From assembly GCF_000225445.1 (NCBI RefSeq), contig NC_017256.1, positions 434,001 to 498,000 of the forward strand: a stretch of DNA of 64,000 nt. The letters run 5' to 3'. Below are positions 50,682 through 60,829 of this stretch, one piece after another. A model generated the notes under the pieces. It saw only the letters and a program-made list of their open reading frames with translations. It was not told where the DNA came from and searched no databases. The position numbers and the translations under genes were made by a program. Source of the DNA: Buchnera aphidicola str. Ak (Acyrthosiphon kondoi). Its GTDB lineage: Bacteria > Pseudomonadota > Gammaproteobacteria > Enterobacterales > Enterobacteriaceae. Each line of letters begins with the position of its first letter. Positions within the stretch are counted from its first letter, which is position 1.

Positions 50682-53255
50682 ATGGAAAAAGAATATTCTC
50701 CAAAAAAAATAGAAAATTACGTACAAGAGTATTGGAAAAAAAATAAAACTTTTGAAGTTAAAGAAGATTTTAAAAAAGAAAAATATTATTGTCTTCCTAT
50801 GCTCCCATATCCTTCTGGAAAATTACATATGGGTCATGTTAGAAATTATACTATTAGCGATGTTATTGCTAGATATCAAAGAATGCTAGGAAAAAATGTC
50901 TTGCAACCTATGGGATGGGACGCTTTTGGTTTACCTGCTGAAGAAGCAGCTATAAAAAATAAAACAACTCCTTTTTCTTGGACTAAAAAAAATATTCAAT
51001 ACATGAAAAAACAACTGCAATCACTAGGTTTCAGTTATGACTGGAGTCGTGAAATTACTACATGTCATCCAGAATATTATCGTTGGGAACAGTGGTTTTT
51101 TACTAAATTACATGAAAAAAAACTAGTCTATAAAAAAAATAGTTTAGTTAATTGGTGTGATTATGATAAAACTGTTTTAGCTAATGAACAAGTTATCAAT
51201 GGCTGTTGTTGGAGATGTCAGAATAAGATCATAACAAAAAAAATTCCACAGTGGTTTATAAAAATAAGAAATTATGCTGAATCTTTATATCAAGATTTAA
51301 AAAAATTAAATCACTGGCCTGAAAACGTAAAAAACATGCAAAAAAATTGGATTGGACGTATAAAAGGATTTCAAATCACCTTAAACGTTTTCAATACTCA
51401 TCAAACATTAAAAGTGTTTATTAATAGATTAGATCTTATAATGGGTGTTACACATGTTTCAATATCCGCTTGTCATGAATTATCTACAAATATATCGAAA
51501 AATAACAAAATAATTAAAAATTTTATAAAAAAATATAAATATATCTCACAAGAAGAATTTAAAAAAGTTAAATATATAGGAATTAATACAGATTTGTTTG
51601 TTATACATCCGATTACAGAAAAAAAAATACCAATTTGGATTTCAAATTTTACTATAAAAGAATACGGTACTGATGCAGTACTATCCATTCCTGGACATAA
51701 TGAAAATGATTGGTATTTTGCAGTTAAAAATAATTTAAAAATTAAATACGTTGTTTCGAATCCTAATCATCCAGAGTCAAATTCTTCTTTTATAGACATA
51801 AAAGGAAAATTATTTAATTCTGATGAATTCAATGGATTAAATTTTAAAGATAGTAGTAAAAAAATAAAAAAAATATTGTACCAAAAAAAAATATTAAAAG
51901 AAAAAATTAATTATAAATTGCAAGACTGGTGTGTATCAAGACAGCGGTATTGGGGAACACCTATTCCAATGGCAACATTAAAAAACGGAGAAATAGTATC
52001 TATACCAGAAAATAATTTGCCTGTAACTTTACCAAAAATTGAAAAAAATCTCGATTTATTTAAAAAACCTATTGATTCTAATTCTAATTGGGCTCAAATT
52101 CTTATTAATAGTGAAAGTGCTATTAGAGAAACAGATACTTTTGATACATTTATAGAGTCGTCTTGGTACTATGCAAGATATACTTGTCCAAACTTTAATA
52201 CAGGCATGATTGATCCAATAGCATCAAAATATTGGTTACCCGTTGATCAATATATTGGTGGAATAGAACATGCGATTATGCACTTAATGTATTTTAGATT
52301 TTATCACAAATTACTGCGTGATTTTAAACTAGTTGATTTTGATGAACCTGTAAAAAATTTATTATGTCAAGGAATGGTTCTGTCTGAAGCATTTTATGAA
52401 ATCGATAGCAACTTTCAGAGAAATTGGTTTCATTCATCATCAGTATTAATTAAACGTAATGCAAAAGGAGAAATCATTAAATCCTGTACTAGAGAAGGAA
52501 AAGAATTAGTATATGCAGGAATGATTAAAATGTCTAAATCAAAAAATAATGGAATTGAACCAGAACTAATAATCCAATCTTATGGAGCTGATACAATTCG
52601 TTTATTTATCATGTTTTCTGCTCCGGTAGAATCGTCACTAGAATGGAAAGAATCTGGTGTAAAAGGAATATATCGTTTTTTAAAAAAACTTTGGAAACTC
52701 ATACTCAATTATATCAATATACAAAATACACATCAAAAAATGAACTTTAATTTTTTAAACGATCAACAAAGTGAATTACGCTATAAATTACACAAAACCA
52801 TTGCTAAAGTTTCTGATGATGTGAGTCGTCGACAAGCATTTAATACGGCTATTTCCTCAATCATGGAGTTAGTTAATCAATTAATAAAAGCTCCTATAAA
52901 AGAAGAGCAAGATAAATCTATTATGCGAGAATCTTTAATTTGTATAATTAAAATGCTCTATCCATTTACACCTCATTTTTGTTTTTTTGTCTGGAATTAT
53001 TTTAATGAAAATATTCCTATTGATAATGAAACATGGCCTGTCTTTCAAAAAGACATTCTATCTAAGAAATATCATCTTATTGTAATTCAAATTAATGGAA
53101 AAACACGATGTACGACAAAAATATCAAATGATTTAAATAAAGAAAAAATAGTTTTACATGCACAAAGCCATCCTATTATTAAAAAATATTTGAAAAATAT
53201 TAATATAAAAAAAATAATACATATTCCAAATAAAATAATAAATTTTGTAATATAA
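50682..53255 (+). CDS. leuS: Leucyl-tRNA synthetase, editing site degenerate
   Basis: LeuRS charges tRNA-Leu. The 857 residues compare with 860 in E. coli. HMGH lies in KLHMGHVRNYT, the second signature in IKMSKSKNNGIEP, and the zinc-like CCWRC is kept. The CP1 editing domain is present in length, but its threonine-rich motif TTRPDT (247-252 in E. coli) reads INRLDL at the same positions, so Thr247, Thr248 and Thr252 are all lost. The GHDQRD motif reads GHNEND, keeping only the second aspartate (D343). Charging should be intact; removal of mischarged amino acids probably is not. Confidence 0.97.
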   Translation: MEKEYSPKKIENYVQEYWKKNKTFEVKEDFKKEKYYCLPMLPYPSGKLHMGHVRNYTISDVIARYQRMLGKNVLQPMGWDAFGLPAEEAAIKNKTTPFSWTKKNIQYMKKQLQSLGFSYDWSREITTCHPEYYRWEQWFFTKLHEKKLVYKKNSLVNWCDYDKTVLANEQVINGCCWRCQNKIITKKIPQWFIKIRNYAESLYQDLKKLNHWPENVKNMQKNWIGRIKGFQITLNVFNTHQTLKVFINRLDLIMGVTHVSISACHELSTNISKNNKIIKNFIKKYKYISQEEFKKVKYIGINTDLFVIHPITEKKIPIWISNFTIKEYGTDAVLSIPGHNENDWYFAVKNNLKIKYVVSNPNHPESNSSFIDIKGKLFNSDEFNGLNFKDSSKKIKKILYQKKILKEKINYKLQDWCVSRQRYWGTPIPMATLKNGEIVSIPENNLPVTLPKIEKNLDLFKKPIDSNSNWAQILINSESAIRETDTFDTFIESSWYYARYTCPNFNTGMIDPIASKYWLPVDQYIGGIEHAIMHLMYFRFYHKLLRDFKLVDFDEPVKNLLCQGMVLSEAFYEIDSNFQRNWFHSSSVLIKRNAKGEIIKSCTREGKELVYAGMIKMSKSKNNGIEPELIIQSYGADTIRLFIMFSAPVESSLEWKESGVKGIYRFLKKLWKLILNYINIQNTHQKMNFNFLNDQQSELRYKLHKTIAKVSDDVSRRQAFNTAISSIMELVNQLIKAPIKEEQDKSIMRESLICIIKMLYPFTPHFCFFVWNYFNENIPIDNETWPVFQKDILSKKYHLIVIQINGKTRCTTKISNDLNKEKIVLHAQSHPIIKKYLKNINIKKIIHIPNKIINFVI

Positions 53256-53279
53256 AATTTAAAACATACTGTTACTTAT

Positions 53280-54275
53280 ATGAATCATATAAATCCAGAT
53301 AAACTAAAAAAAAAATTAATGCAGAAATTAAATTATTTTTATATTTTTTTAGGAGATGATCTATTTTTATCAGAAAAAAACCAACGTTTAATATTAAATT
53401 TTGCATTTGAAAAAGGATTTTTAGAAAAAGTAATAATTAATATAGAGAAGGATAAAGATTGGGAAAAAATTGTTTTTTTTTACGAAAATAAAAATTTATT
53501 TTTCAAAAAAACTACTTTAGTAGTGAATTTTCTTATGAAGAAATTAAATCCAATATTAATAAAAAAAATGCATAGAGTCTATTCATCATTGAATCTAGAT
53601 ATTTTAATAATATTAAAATTTAATCATTTATCTAGTTTTGTTCAAAAAAATAAATTATTAGATAAATTTGAAAATTGTGATATAGTTTCTTGTTTTACAC
53701 CATATGAATTACATTTTATTCGTTGGCTTAAATATGAAATTCAAGAAAAAAATATAAATATAGAAGAAAAAGCGTTTTTTTTACTATGTAAATATTACGA
53801 AGGAGATACTTTATTTATATATAAAATTTTAGATATACTATTAATAACATGGCCTAATACTTTTATCACAACAGAAAAAATAAAAAAAATCATTATTGAT
53901 TTTTTTGATTTTTATCCAATATATTGGGTTAATTCTATATTTTTAGGTCAAGCAGAAAAAGCCATTTATATATTAAATATTTTTTTTAAAAAACAATACA
54001 ATCCTCTTTTTTTAATACGTTCCTTGCAAAAAGATTTATTAAAATTAATTTATATTAAACGTGAAAAACAATTAAGTATCCACTTTATTATGAAAAAACA
54101 TAATATTTGGAGTTCGAGACATAAATTTTTTATAAGTGCTCTTAAAAAAATTAATAATAATAATTTATTAAAAGCAATTAATATTCTTGTACAAATAGAA
54201 ATAAACATTAAAAAAAATTATAATAATCATGTTTGGAATCAATTACAAAAACTAACTTTAATATTATGCAACTAA
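53280..54275 (+). CDS. holA: DNA polymerase III delta subunit
   Basis: HolA opens the beta clamp within the clamp loader. The 331 residues (E. coli 343) are highly diverged but colinear: YFYIFLGDDLFLSEKNQRLI near the start, KLLDKFENCDIVSCFTPYE in the middle, and a helical C-terminal collar (AEKAIYILNIFFKKQYNPLFLIRSLQKDL). lptE, between leuS and holA in E. coli, is missing, while nadD follows as expected. Context adds much to the call. Confidence 0.9.
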   Translation: MNHINPDKLKKKLMQKLNYFYIFLGDDLFLSEKNQRLILNFAFEKGFLEKVIINIEKDKDWEKIVFFYENKNLFFKKTTLVVNFLMKKLNPILIKKMHRVYSSLNLDILIILKFNHLSSFVQKNKLLDKFENCDIVSCFTPYELHFIRWLKYEIQEKNINIEEKAFFLLCKYYEGDTLFIYKILDILLITWPNTFITTEKIKKIIIDFFDFYPIYWVNSIFLGQAEKAIYILNIFFKKQYNPLFLIRSLQKDLLKLIYIKREKQLSIHFIMKKHNIWSSRHKFFISALKKINNNNLLKAINILVQIEINIKKNYNNHVWNQLQKLTLILCN

Positions 54276-54299
54276 CATGTATATATAAAATAATAAAAA

Positions 54300-54944
54300 A
54301 TGAAAAAGTTATATGGAATTTTCGGTGGGAATTTTGATCCTATTCACTATGGACATATTTATTCCGCTAAAAAGTTAGCAAAAGAAATTAACATAGAAAA
54401 AATAATATTTCTACCAAATAATTGTCCTCCTCATCGCGATAAAACTCAAACATCTTTATCAGATAAAATAAATATGATTAAACTTGCTATTAATAATCAT
54501 TCTTTATTTGAAATAAGTTATTTAGAAACAAAAAAAAATAAATGTTTCTATACTATAGATACACTAAAAAAAATTAGAGAAGAAATAAGTTATTTAAGAC
54601 CTTTATGTTTTATAATAGGAGAAGATAACTTGCAAAAATTCTATCTCTGGAAAGATTGGAAAAAAATATTATTGTACTCTCACTTGTTGATTTGTCCTAG
54701 AAAACATAAAAAAAAAAATAATAATGAATTAGAAAAATGGATTAAATCTCATATTGTATACGATTGTAATTTATTACATCAGAAATCATTTGGTTTGATT
54801 TTCTTTTCAAGAATACCTCTTATCAATATTTCTTCTACTAGAATAAGAAAAAATTATTTTATAGGGAAAAGTTCTCATTCACTCTTACCTCCTGTTGTAA
54901 ATAATTACATTTTGTTTAAAAAATTATACTATAATAATAAATAG
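54300..54944 (+). CDS. nadD: Nicotinate-nucleotide adenylyltransferase
   Basis: NadD makes deamido-NAD. The 214 residues compare with 213 in E. coli. GGNFDPIHYGHI at 9-20 is the nucleotidyltransferase motif, then FLPNNCPPHRDK, FIIGEDNLQKFYLWKDW and the ISSTRIR motif near the end. An eleven-A run at 54718-54728 is in frame. Confidence 0.96.
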   Translation: MKKLYGIFGGNFDPIHYGHIYSAKKLAKEINIEKIIFLPNNCPPHRDKTQTSLSDKINMIKLAINNHSLFEISYLETKKNKCFYTIDTLKKIREEISYLRPLCFIIGEDNLQKFYLWKDWKKILLYSHLLICPRKHKKKNNNELEKWIKSHIVYDCNLLHQKSFGLIFFSRIPLINISSTRIRKNYFIGKSSHSLLPPVVNNYILFKKLYYNNK

Positions 54945-55018
54945 TGCTCTTAATTCTTTTATTTTATTTTTTACAACACTCAAATGTAAAATCAATTTGA
55001 ATATATTCAATTAAAAAA

Positions 55019-55252
55019 ATGAAGAAAAAAAATATTATTTTGAATTTAATTGGACTGAGATGTCCAGAATCAATCATGGTAATAAGAAAAACCATTCGTA
55101 ATATGAAAAATAATGAAGAAATATTAATTTTATCAGATGATCCTACAACTAAAAGAGATATTCCAAATTTTTGTTATTTCATGGAGCATCAATTGTTAAC
55201 ACATGAAATACAAGTTAAGCCTTACCGATATTTATTAAAAAAAGGATTGTAA
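55019..55252 (+). CDS. tusA: Sulfur carrier protein TusA
   Basis: TusA takes sulfur from IscS and passes it towards 2-thiolation of tRNA wobble uridines. The 77 residues (E. coli 81) hold the catalytic cysteine C15 in [20 protein letters not shown], then [21 protein letters not shown] and PYRYLLKKG, all close to E. coli. It is probably a single-gene transcript, convergent with asd. Confidence 0.95.
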   Translation: MKKKNIILNLIGLRCPESIMVIRKTIRNMKNNEEILILSDDPTTKRDIPNFCYFMEHQLLTHEIQVKPYRYLLKKGL

Positions 55253-55290
55253 ATTTTAAAGACTTTATAAAAAATTTCGTATAAAAAAAT

Positions 55291-55361
55291 TTAATATATA
55301 CACTTCACATTTTAATATACATGATCATTGTATATATAAAAAAATATAGTGTATATATTAA
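55291..55361. repeat. Nested inverted repeats between tusA and asd
   Basis: Outer arms of 14 bases match perfectly (55291-55304 TTAATATATACACT with 55348-55361). Inside them lies a 7-base-pair hairpin, ATATACA/TGTATAT (55315-55321 with 55329-55335). The genes on both sides converge, so a shared terminator is the simplest reading, though no good T tail follows. Confidence 0.5.
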
Positions 55362-55395
55362 GAAAAATTTTATTGTTCTAATAATAAAAAATACA

Positions 55396-56508
55396 TTATA
55401 CATCAATTAGTATGTTTAACATTCTTCTTAAAGGTTCTGCAGCACCCCATAATAGTTGATCACCAACAGTAAAAGCAGATAAATATTTTTTACCCATATT
55501 TAATTTTCTTAAACGACCTATTGGTATATTTAATGTATTAGTTACGACAGAAGGAGTTAATTTCAATAATGTATCTTCTATATTATTTGGAATAACATTA
55601 ACCCATTGATTATGATGCTCGATTATCTCTTCAATATTTTCTAAAGAAAGATCTTGTTTTAATTTAATAATAAATGATTGACTGTGACAACGAAGTGAAC
55701 CTATTCGCACGCATATACCATCAATTAAAACTTGATTTTTATTTCCTAAAATTTTGTTAGTTTCAGCTTGTCCTTTCCATTCTTCTCGACTTTGACCATT
55801 ACTCATTTCTATATCGATCCAAGGTATTAAGCTACCAGCTAAGGGCACAGAAAAGTTTTCTACAGGGAAATTAAAACTACGAGATATTTGAGTTACTTTC
55901 TGTTCAATATTTAATATTGAAAGAGAATTTTTTAACAAATCTTTGGCAACAACGTTATACATCATTCCCATTTGATTCAATAATTCTATGATATGACGAG
56001 CTCCTGCACCAGATGCTGCTTGATAAGTAGATACAGAAATCCACTCAATTAATTCTTTTTGAAATAATCCTCCTAAAGACATTAACATTAAACTAACAGT
56101 ACAATTTCCTCCTACAAAAGTCTTGATTCCTATATCTATAGAATTCTGTATAAAATTATAATTAACTGGATCTAATATAATCACAGAATCACTTTTCATT
56201 CGTAAATAAGAAGCTGCATCTATCCAATAGCCTTTCCAACCATTTTTTCTCAATTTTCTATAAATTTTCTTAGTATAAAGACCTCCTTGACATGTAATTA
56301 TAATATCCATTTCTTTTAATAAATCTATATTATAAGCATCTTCTAAAATATTATATGATATATTATTTATAATAGGAGCATTTTTACCAGCTTGAGATGT
56401 TGAAAAAAAAACAGGTTTGATTTTTGAAAAATCATTTTCTTCTTGCATTCGTTTTAATAAAACTGATCCAACTATTCCACGCCAACCGACTAAACCCACA
56501 AGTTTCAT
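55396..56508 (-). CDS. asd: Aspartate-semialdehyde dehydrogenase
   Basis: Asd reduces aspartyl phosphate to the semialdehyde, the branch precursor of lysine, threonine, methionine and diaminopimelate for peptidoglycan. The 370 residues (E. coli 367) show [14 protein letters not shown] at the start, the catalytic cysteine C136 in [11 protein letters not shown], the [10 protein letters not shown] segment, and [12 protein letters not shown]. It diverges from yhgN, its neighbour in E. coli. Confidence 0.97.
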   Translation of the reverse strand: MKLVGLVGWRGIVGSVLLKRMQEENDFSKIKPVFFSTSQAGKNAPIINNISYNILEDAYNIDLLKEMDIIITCQGGLYTKKIYRKLRKNGWKGYWIDAASYLRMKSDSVIILDPVNYNFIQNSIDIGIKTFVGGNCTVSLMLMSLGGLFQKELIEWISVSTYQAASGAGARHIIELLNQMGMMYNVVAKDLLKNSLSILNIEQKVTQISRSFNFPVENFSVPLAGSLIPWIDIEMSNGQSREEWKGQAETNKILGNKNQVLIDGICVRIGSLRCHSQSFIIKLKQDLSLENIEEIIEHHNQWVNVIPNNIEDTLLKLTPSVVTNTLNIPIGRLRKLNMGKKYLSAFTVGDQLLWGAAEPLRRMLNILIDV

Positions 56509-56811
56509 AATTAATAAATATACGGATAATTCACATTAACAATAATTTTTATCAAATAGATAACAAACGTAGTTAAAGTAAAATTTTCTTCCGTCTCCTG
56601 AAAATGATTGGTAAAAGAATATTAATTAATAATTATAAATTTTATATAAGAAAAATATATACTTTTAAAGATATTAAAATTTTTTAATAAAAATATTAAA
56701 ATAGAAAATTCTATTTTAATTTTTAATATACTATAAAATCATAATTTTATATCAAAAAAAAGTATGGTATACAAATAAGAATATAATTTTAAAAGGATAT
56801 AATAGATTAAA
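56509..56811. other. Intergenic region between divergent asd and yhgN
   Basis: 303 AT-rich bases must hold the promoters of both genes. A 10-base-pair inverted repeat, ATTAAAATAG with its complement (56695-56704 with 56711-56720), is the only structure I see. No open frame is credible. Confidence 0.4.
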
Positions 56812-57405
56812 ATGACTGAAATAATCTCTACGACCATATTACTAATTCTAATAATGGATCCTTTAGGCAATCTTCCAATATTCATGACAATATTAAAACA
56901 TCTAGAAGCAAAACGACGAAGAATTGTAGTTATACGTGAAATGATTATAGCATTAATTGTTATGCTGTTATTCTTATTTGTTGGAGAAAAAATACTTATA
57001 ATTCTAAATTTAAAAACTGAAACGGTTTCAATATCTGGAGGTATTATTTTATTTTTAATTGCTATTAAAATGATTTTCCCTTCTGAAGATAATAATAACA
57101 ATGAAGTTTCTTCATATGAAGAGCCGTTTTTAGTGCCCTTAGCTATTCCGTTAGTAGCAGGACCATCTTTACTAGCAACATTAATGTTATTATCACATCA
57201 ATATTTACATCATATGTTTTATTTAGTAGGGTCCTTATTAATTGCATGGTGTTTTACTGTTATAATATTATTATTATCTGGTTTATTTTTAAAATTGTTT
57301 GGTGCAAAAGGTGTTAATGCTTTAGAACGTTTAATGGGTTTAGTTCTAATTATGCTTTCTACTCAAATGTTTCTTGATGGAATTAGAGCATGGTTTAAAA
57401 ATTAA
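56812..57405 (+). CDS. yhgN: MarC-family inner membrane protein YhgN
   Basis: The 197 residues form about six membrane segments and match the MarC/UPF0056 family by ILIMDPLGNLPIF near the start, VSISGGIILFLIAIKMIFP, and the PLAIPLVAGPSLLATLM signature. The molecular role of the family is not settled. Length equals E. coli YhgN, and the place next to asd is the same. A strong hairpin follows, so it ends its own transcript. Confidence 0.93.
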   Translation: MTEIISTTILLILIMDPLGNLPIFMTILKHLEAKRRRIVVIREMIIALIVMLLFLFVGEKILIILNLKTETVSISGGIILFLIAIKMIFPSEDNNNNEVSSYEEPFLVPLAIPLVAGPSLLATLMLLSHQYLHHMFYLVGSLLIAWCFTVIILLLSGLFLKLFGAKGVNALERLMGLVLIMLSTQMFLDGIRAWFKN

Positions 57406-57424
57406 AATATATTATTTTTTTAAA

Positions 57425-57462
57425 AACCTGTTATTAACAGAATAACAGGTTAAAACAAGTTT
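57425..57462 (+). terminator. Rho-independent terminator after yhgN
   Basis: A perfect 11-base-pair stem AACCTGTTATT (57425-57435 with 57441-57451) with a 5-base loop lies 20 bases past the yhgN stop. A TTTTTT run follows some 9 bases later. Confidence 0.65.
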
Positions 57463-57517
57463 TTTAAAAAAATATAAAAAATAAAATATACGTAAATTAC
57501 TATAAAAAGGTATTATC

Positions 57518-58681
57518 ATGAGTATAAAAAAGATAACTGAAATAAATATAACAGGAAAAAAAGTTTTAATAAGAAGTGATTTAAATGTTCCTATAGAAAA
57601 CGGGATTATTCAATCTGATGCTAGAATACTAGCAGCTCTTCCTACTATCGAATTAGCTGTTCAAAAAAAAGCTAAAGTAATTGTTATGTCTCATTTAGGA
57701 AGACCGAAAGAAGGATATTATACAAAAAAATATTCTTTATTTCCTATATTTAAATATTTTCAAAATAAATTCAAAAGCACAAAAATACATTTTTCTAATA
57801 ATTTTTTAGATGACGTTGTAATTAAGCCAGGAGAAATTGCAATTTTAGAAAACACTCGTTTTAATACAGGAGAATTAAATAATAGTGAAATACTATCTAA
57901 AAAATATTCTAATCTTTGTGATGTATTTGTAATGGATGCTTTTGGAAGTGCACATAGAATGCAATCCTCTACTTATGGGATTGGAAAATTTGTTAAAATT
58001 GCATGTGCTGGGCTTCTTTTAACAAATGAAATCAATGCTTTAAAAAAAGCATTAAAAAAACCAAAACGACCAATGGTAGCTATAGTAGGAGGTGCAAAGG
58101 TATCAACTAAATTTAATGTATTACACAAATTATCTAAACTTGCAGATACGATAATAGTAGGTGGGGGTATAGCAAATACTTTTTTAGCTATTGATTACCA
58201 AATAGGAAAATCATTGCATGAACCAGATTTTATATTAGAAGCTAAAAAGTTACGCGATAAATATAATATTATTGTACCTATTGATTCTCGTGTTGGAAAA
58301 AATTTTTGTAAAAATGAAAAATCTATAATTAAATCTCCTGATAACATTGCAGAAGATGAGGAGATTATGGATTTTGGTGATCAAAGTATCGAAAAAATTG
58401 TTGATATTCTAAAAAAATCTCAAACAATTATTTGGAATGGACCAGTTGGAGTATTTGAGTTTCCAAATTTTAGAAAAGGAACTGAAACAATTGCAAAAAC
58501 AATTGCACATTGTGATGCTTTTTCTATAGCTGGAGGAGGAGATACATTATCTGTTATTGATATGTTTAACATAAAGAATAATATCTCTTATATTTCAACT
58601 GGAGGAGGAGCTTTTCTAGAGTTTATAGAAGGGAAAAAATTACCTGCGATAGAAATGTTAGAAGAAAAATTTAAAAAATAA
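57518..58681 (+). CDS. pgk: Phosphoglycerate kinase
   Basis: Pgk makes ATP from 1,3-bisphosphoglycerate in glycolysis. The 387 residues equal the E. coli length. RSDLNVPIENG, SHLGRPKEG, LENTRFNTGE, MDAFGSAHR, the AIVGGAKVSTK segment, IIVGGGIANTF and the nucleotide loop FSIAGGGDTLSV are all present. It heads the pgk-fbaA-mscS order found in E. coli. Confidence 0.98.
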   Translation: MSIKKITEINITGKKVLIRSDLNVPIENGIIQSDARILAALPTIELAVQKKAKVIVMSHLGRPKEGYYTKKYSLFPIFKYFQNKFKSTKIHFSNNFLDDVVIKPGEIAILENTRFNTGELNNSEILSKKYSNLCDVFVMDAFGSAHRMQSSTYGIGKFVKIACAGLLLTNEINALKKALKKPKRPMVAIVGGAKVSTKFNVLHKLSKLADTIIVGGGIANTFLAIDYQIGKSLHEPDFILEAKKLRDKYNIIVPIDSRVGKNFCKNEKSIIKSPDNIAEDEEIMDFGDQSIEKIVDILKKSQTIIWNGPVGVFEFPNFRKGTETIAKTIAHCDAFSIAGGGDTLSVIDMFNIKNNISYISTGGGAFLEFIEGKKLPAIEMLEEKFKK

Positions 58682-58706
58682 ATTAAATAATTAATAGGAA
58701 AAAAAA

Positions 58707-59783
58707 TTGAATATTTTAAATGTTATTGAACCTGGTGTTATGAATGGTGATGAAGCACGAATAGTATTCGAATTGGCTAAAAAAAAACAATTTGCAATAC
58801 CAGCTATAAATTGTATAGGAACCGATTCTATAAATGCTGTTTTAGAAACCGCTGCGAAAGTAAAATCTCCAGTTATCATACAATTTTCACATGGAGGAGC
58901 TTCTTTTATTGCCGGTTATAAAAATAATTTTTCAAAAAATCAAGAACAAGCAACGAAAGGATCTATATCTGGTGCTCAACATGTACATTTAATGGCAAAG
59001 TACTATAAAATTCCAGTAATACTTCACACTGATCATTGTCCTAAAGAACTATTATCATGGATTGATGAACTATTAGAAGAAGGTAAAAAATATTATAACA
59101 ATAATAATAGACCTCTTTTTACATCTCATATGATTGATTTATCAAAAGAAAGTTTGCATGAAAATGTTTCTACATGCAAAAAATATTTAAAAAAAATGCA
59201 TGATATTAACATGATGTTGGAAATAGAATTAGGATGTACAGGAGGAGAAGAAGATGGTATTGACAATACTACGATAGATAAAAAGTTACTTTATACACGA
59301 CCTCAAGATGTTAATTATGCTTATGAAGAATTAAACAAAATTAGTAAAAATTTTAGCATCGCTGCTTCTTTTGGTAATATACATGGTGTTTATCAACCTG
59401 GTAATATTGATCTTCGACCTATTATTTTAAAAAATTCACAAGATTTTGTGAGTTCTAAACACAATTTAGAAAAAAATCCATTAAATTTAGTATTTCATGG
59501 AGGTTCAGGTTCACATTTGAAAGAAATTCAGGAATCAATTGAATATGGAATCGTTAAAATGAATATTGATACTGATATACAATGGGCTGCATGGAATGGT
59601 GTTTTAAATTTTTATAAAAAAAACAAAGAATTTTTACAAAATCAATTAGGAAATAAAAGCGATCAAAATAAACCTAATAAAAAATACTATGATCCAAGAT
59701 CATGGATAAGAAAATCACAAGAATCTATGTCAACTAGATTAGAAAAATCATTTAAAGAACTAAATGCTTTTAATATTTTATAA
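58707..59783 (+). CDS. fbaA: Fructose-bisphosphate aldolase class II
   Basis: FbaA is the zinc-dependent aldolase of glycolysis. The 358 residues compare with 359 in E. coli. Zinc and active-site motifs are VILHTDHCPKE, MLEIELGCTGGEEDG, SFGNIHGVY, VFHGGSGS and KMNIDTDIQWA. The start is a TTG at 58707 behind TAGGA; no ATG fits the homologous N-terminus (NILNVIEPGVMNGDEA). Confidence 0.97.
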   Translation: MNILNVIEPGVMNGDEARIVFELAKKKQFAIPAINCIGTDSINAVLETAAKVKSPVIIQFSHGGASFIAGYKNNFSKNQEQATKGSISGAQHVHLMAKYYKIPVILHTDHCPKELLSWIDELLEEGKKYYNNNNRPLFTSHMIDLSKESLHENVSTCKKYLKKMHDINMMLEIELGCTGGEEDGIDNTTIDKKLLYTRPQDVNYAYEELNKISKNFSIAASFGNIHGVYQPGNIDLRPIILKNSQDFVSSKHNLEKNPLNLVFHGGSGSHLKEIQESIEYGIVKMNIDTDIQWAAWNGVLNFYKKNKEFLQNQLGNKSDQNKPNKKYYDPRSWIRKSQESMSTRLEKSFKELNAFNIL

Positions 59784-59801
59784 CAATTTTTAATTTTATT
59801 C

Positions 59802-59827
59802 CGGGGAATAAATAAAAATATTCTCCG
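59802..59827 (+). terminator. Stem-loop after fbaA
   Basis: CGGGGAATA (59802-59810) pairs with TATTCTCCG (59819-59827), one G-T pair, around an 8-base loop. No T run follows directly, so it may be an mRNA end-stabilising stem, not a full terminator. Confidence 0.4.
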
Positions 59828-59926
59828 AAGAGTAGATTTATTAAAAGATATGCTTGTATTAAAAAAATAGTAATAAATAATTATAAAATTTTTAGTCACT
59901 AATAGTTAAAATATACAGAGATCATA

Positions 59927-60778
59927 ATGGATGAATTAAATGTAGTAAATGATATTAATCATGCAGGAAATTGGTTGATACGTAATCAAGAATTACTGCT
60001 GGGATATATGGTAAATCTAACATCTGCTATTATTATTTTAATAGCCGGAATGTTTATATCTAAAATTATATCAAATGGAGTCAATCAAGTATTAATTACT
60101 CGTAATATTGATGCTACTATTGCTGGTTTTCTTTCTGCATTAATGCGATATATTATTATTACTTTTACATTGATTGCTGCATTAGGTCGAATTGGAGTAC
60201 AAACGACATCAGTCATTGCTATATTAGGAGCTGCTGGTATGGCAATTGGTTTAGCTTTACAAGGATCTTTATCTAATTTTGCAGCTGGTGTATTATTAGT
60301 TACTCTTAGACCATTAAAAACTGGAGAATATGTTAATTTAGGAAATGTTTCAGGAACTGTATTAAATATTCATATTTTTTATACGACACTCCGTACTTTA
60401 GACGGAAAAATTGTAGTAGTACCTAATAATAAAATTATCTCCGGTAACATTATTAATTATTCACGAGAACCTGCACGCCGTAATGAATTTATTATAAGTG
60501 TATCATATGATAGTGATATTGATTTAGTAATAAAAGTATTACGCACAGTAATAGAAAAAGAAGATAGAGTAATTAAAGACAAAGATGTTATTGTTGGTCT
60601 TAGTGAATTAGCTCCATCTTCTTTAAATTTTATAGTTCGTTGTTGGAGTAAAAATCATGATTTAAATTCAGTATATTGGGATTTAATGGCTAAATTTAAA
60701 AAAGAATTAGATAAAAACAATATCAATATTCCTTACCCTCAACTAGATATAAATCTCTATAAAAAAGATCAAAAATGA
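59927..60778 (+). CDS. mscS: Small-conductance mechanosensitive channel MscS
   Basis: MscS opens under membrane tension to release solutes on osmotic downshock. The 283 residues compare with 286 in E. coli. Two N-terminal membrane segments (about 25-50 and 65-90) precede the pore helix [20 protein letters not shown], then the cytoplasmic domain ([29 protein letters not shown]). It follows fbaA as in E. coli (where it was yggB). Confidence 0.96.
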   Translation: MDELNVVNDINHAGNWLIRNQELLLGYMVNLTSAIIILIAGMFISKIISNGVNQVLITRNIDATIAGFLSALMRYIIITFTLIAALGRIGVQTTSVIAILGAAGMAIGLALQGSLSNFAAGVLLVTLRPLKTGEYVNLGNVSGTVLNIHIFYTTLRTLDGKIVVVPNNKIISGNIINYSREPARRNEFIISVSYDSDIDLVIKVLRTVIEKEDRVIKDKDVIVGLSELAPSSLNFIVRCWSKNHDLNSVYWDLMAKFKKELDKNNINIPYPQLDINLYKKDQK

Positions 60779-60829
60779 AATTTAATAAAAAAAACCTTTT
60801 ATTGTATTCTAAAAAAAAATTAGGTCACC

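Noticed and set aside
56739-57101. 120-codon open frame antisense to yhgN
   Set aside because: It mirrors a membrane-protein gene and has no ribosome site or recognisable motif.
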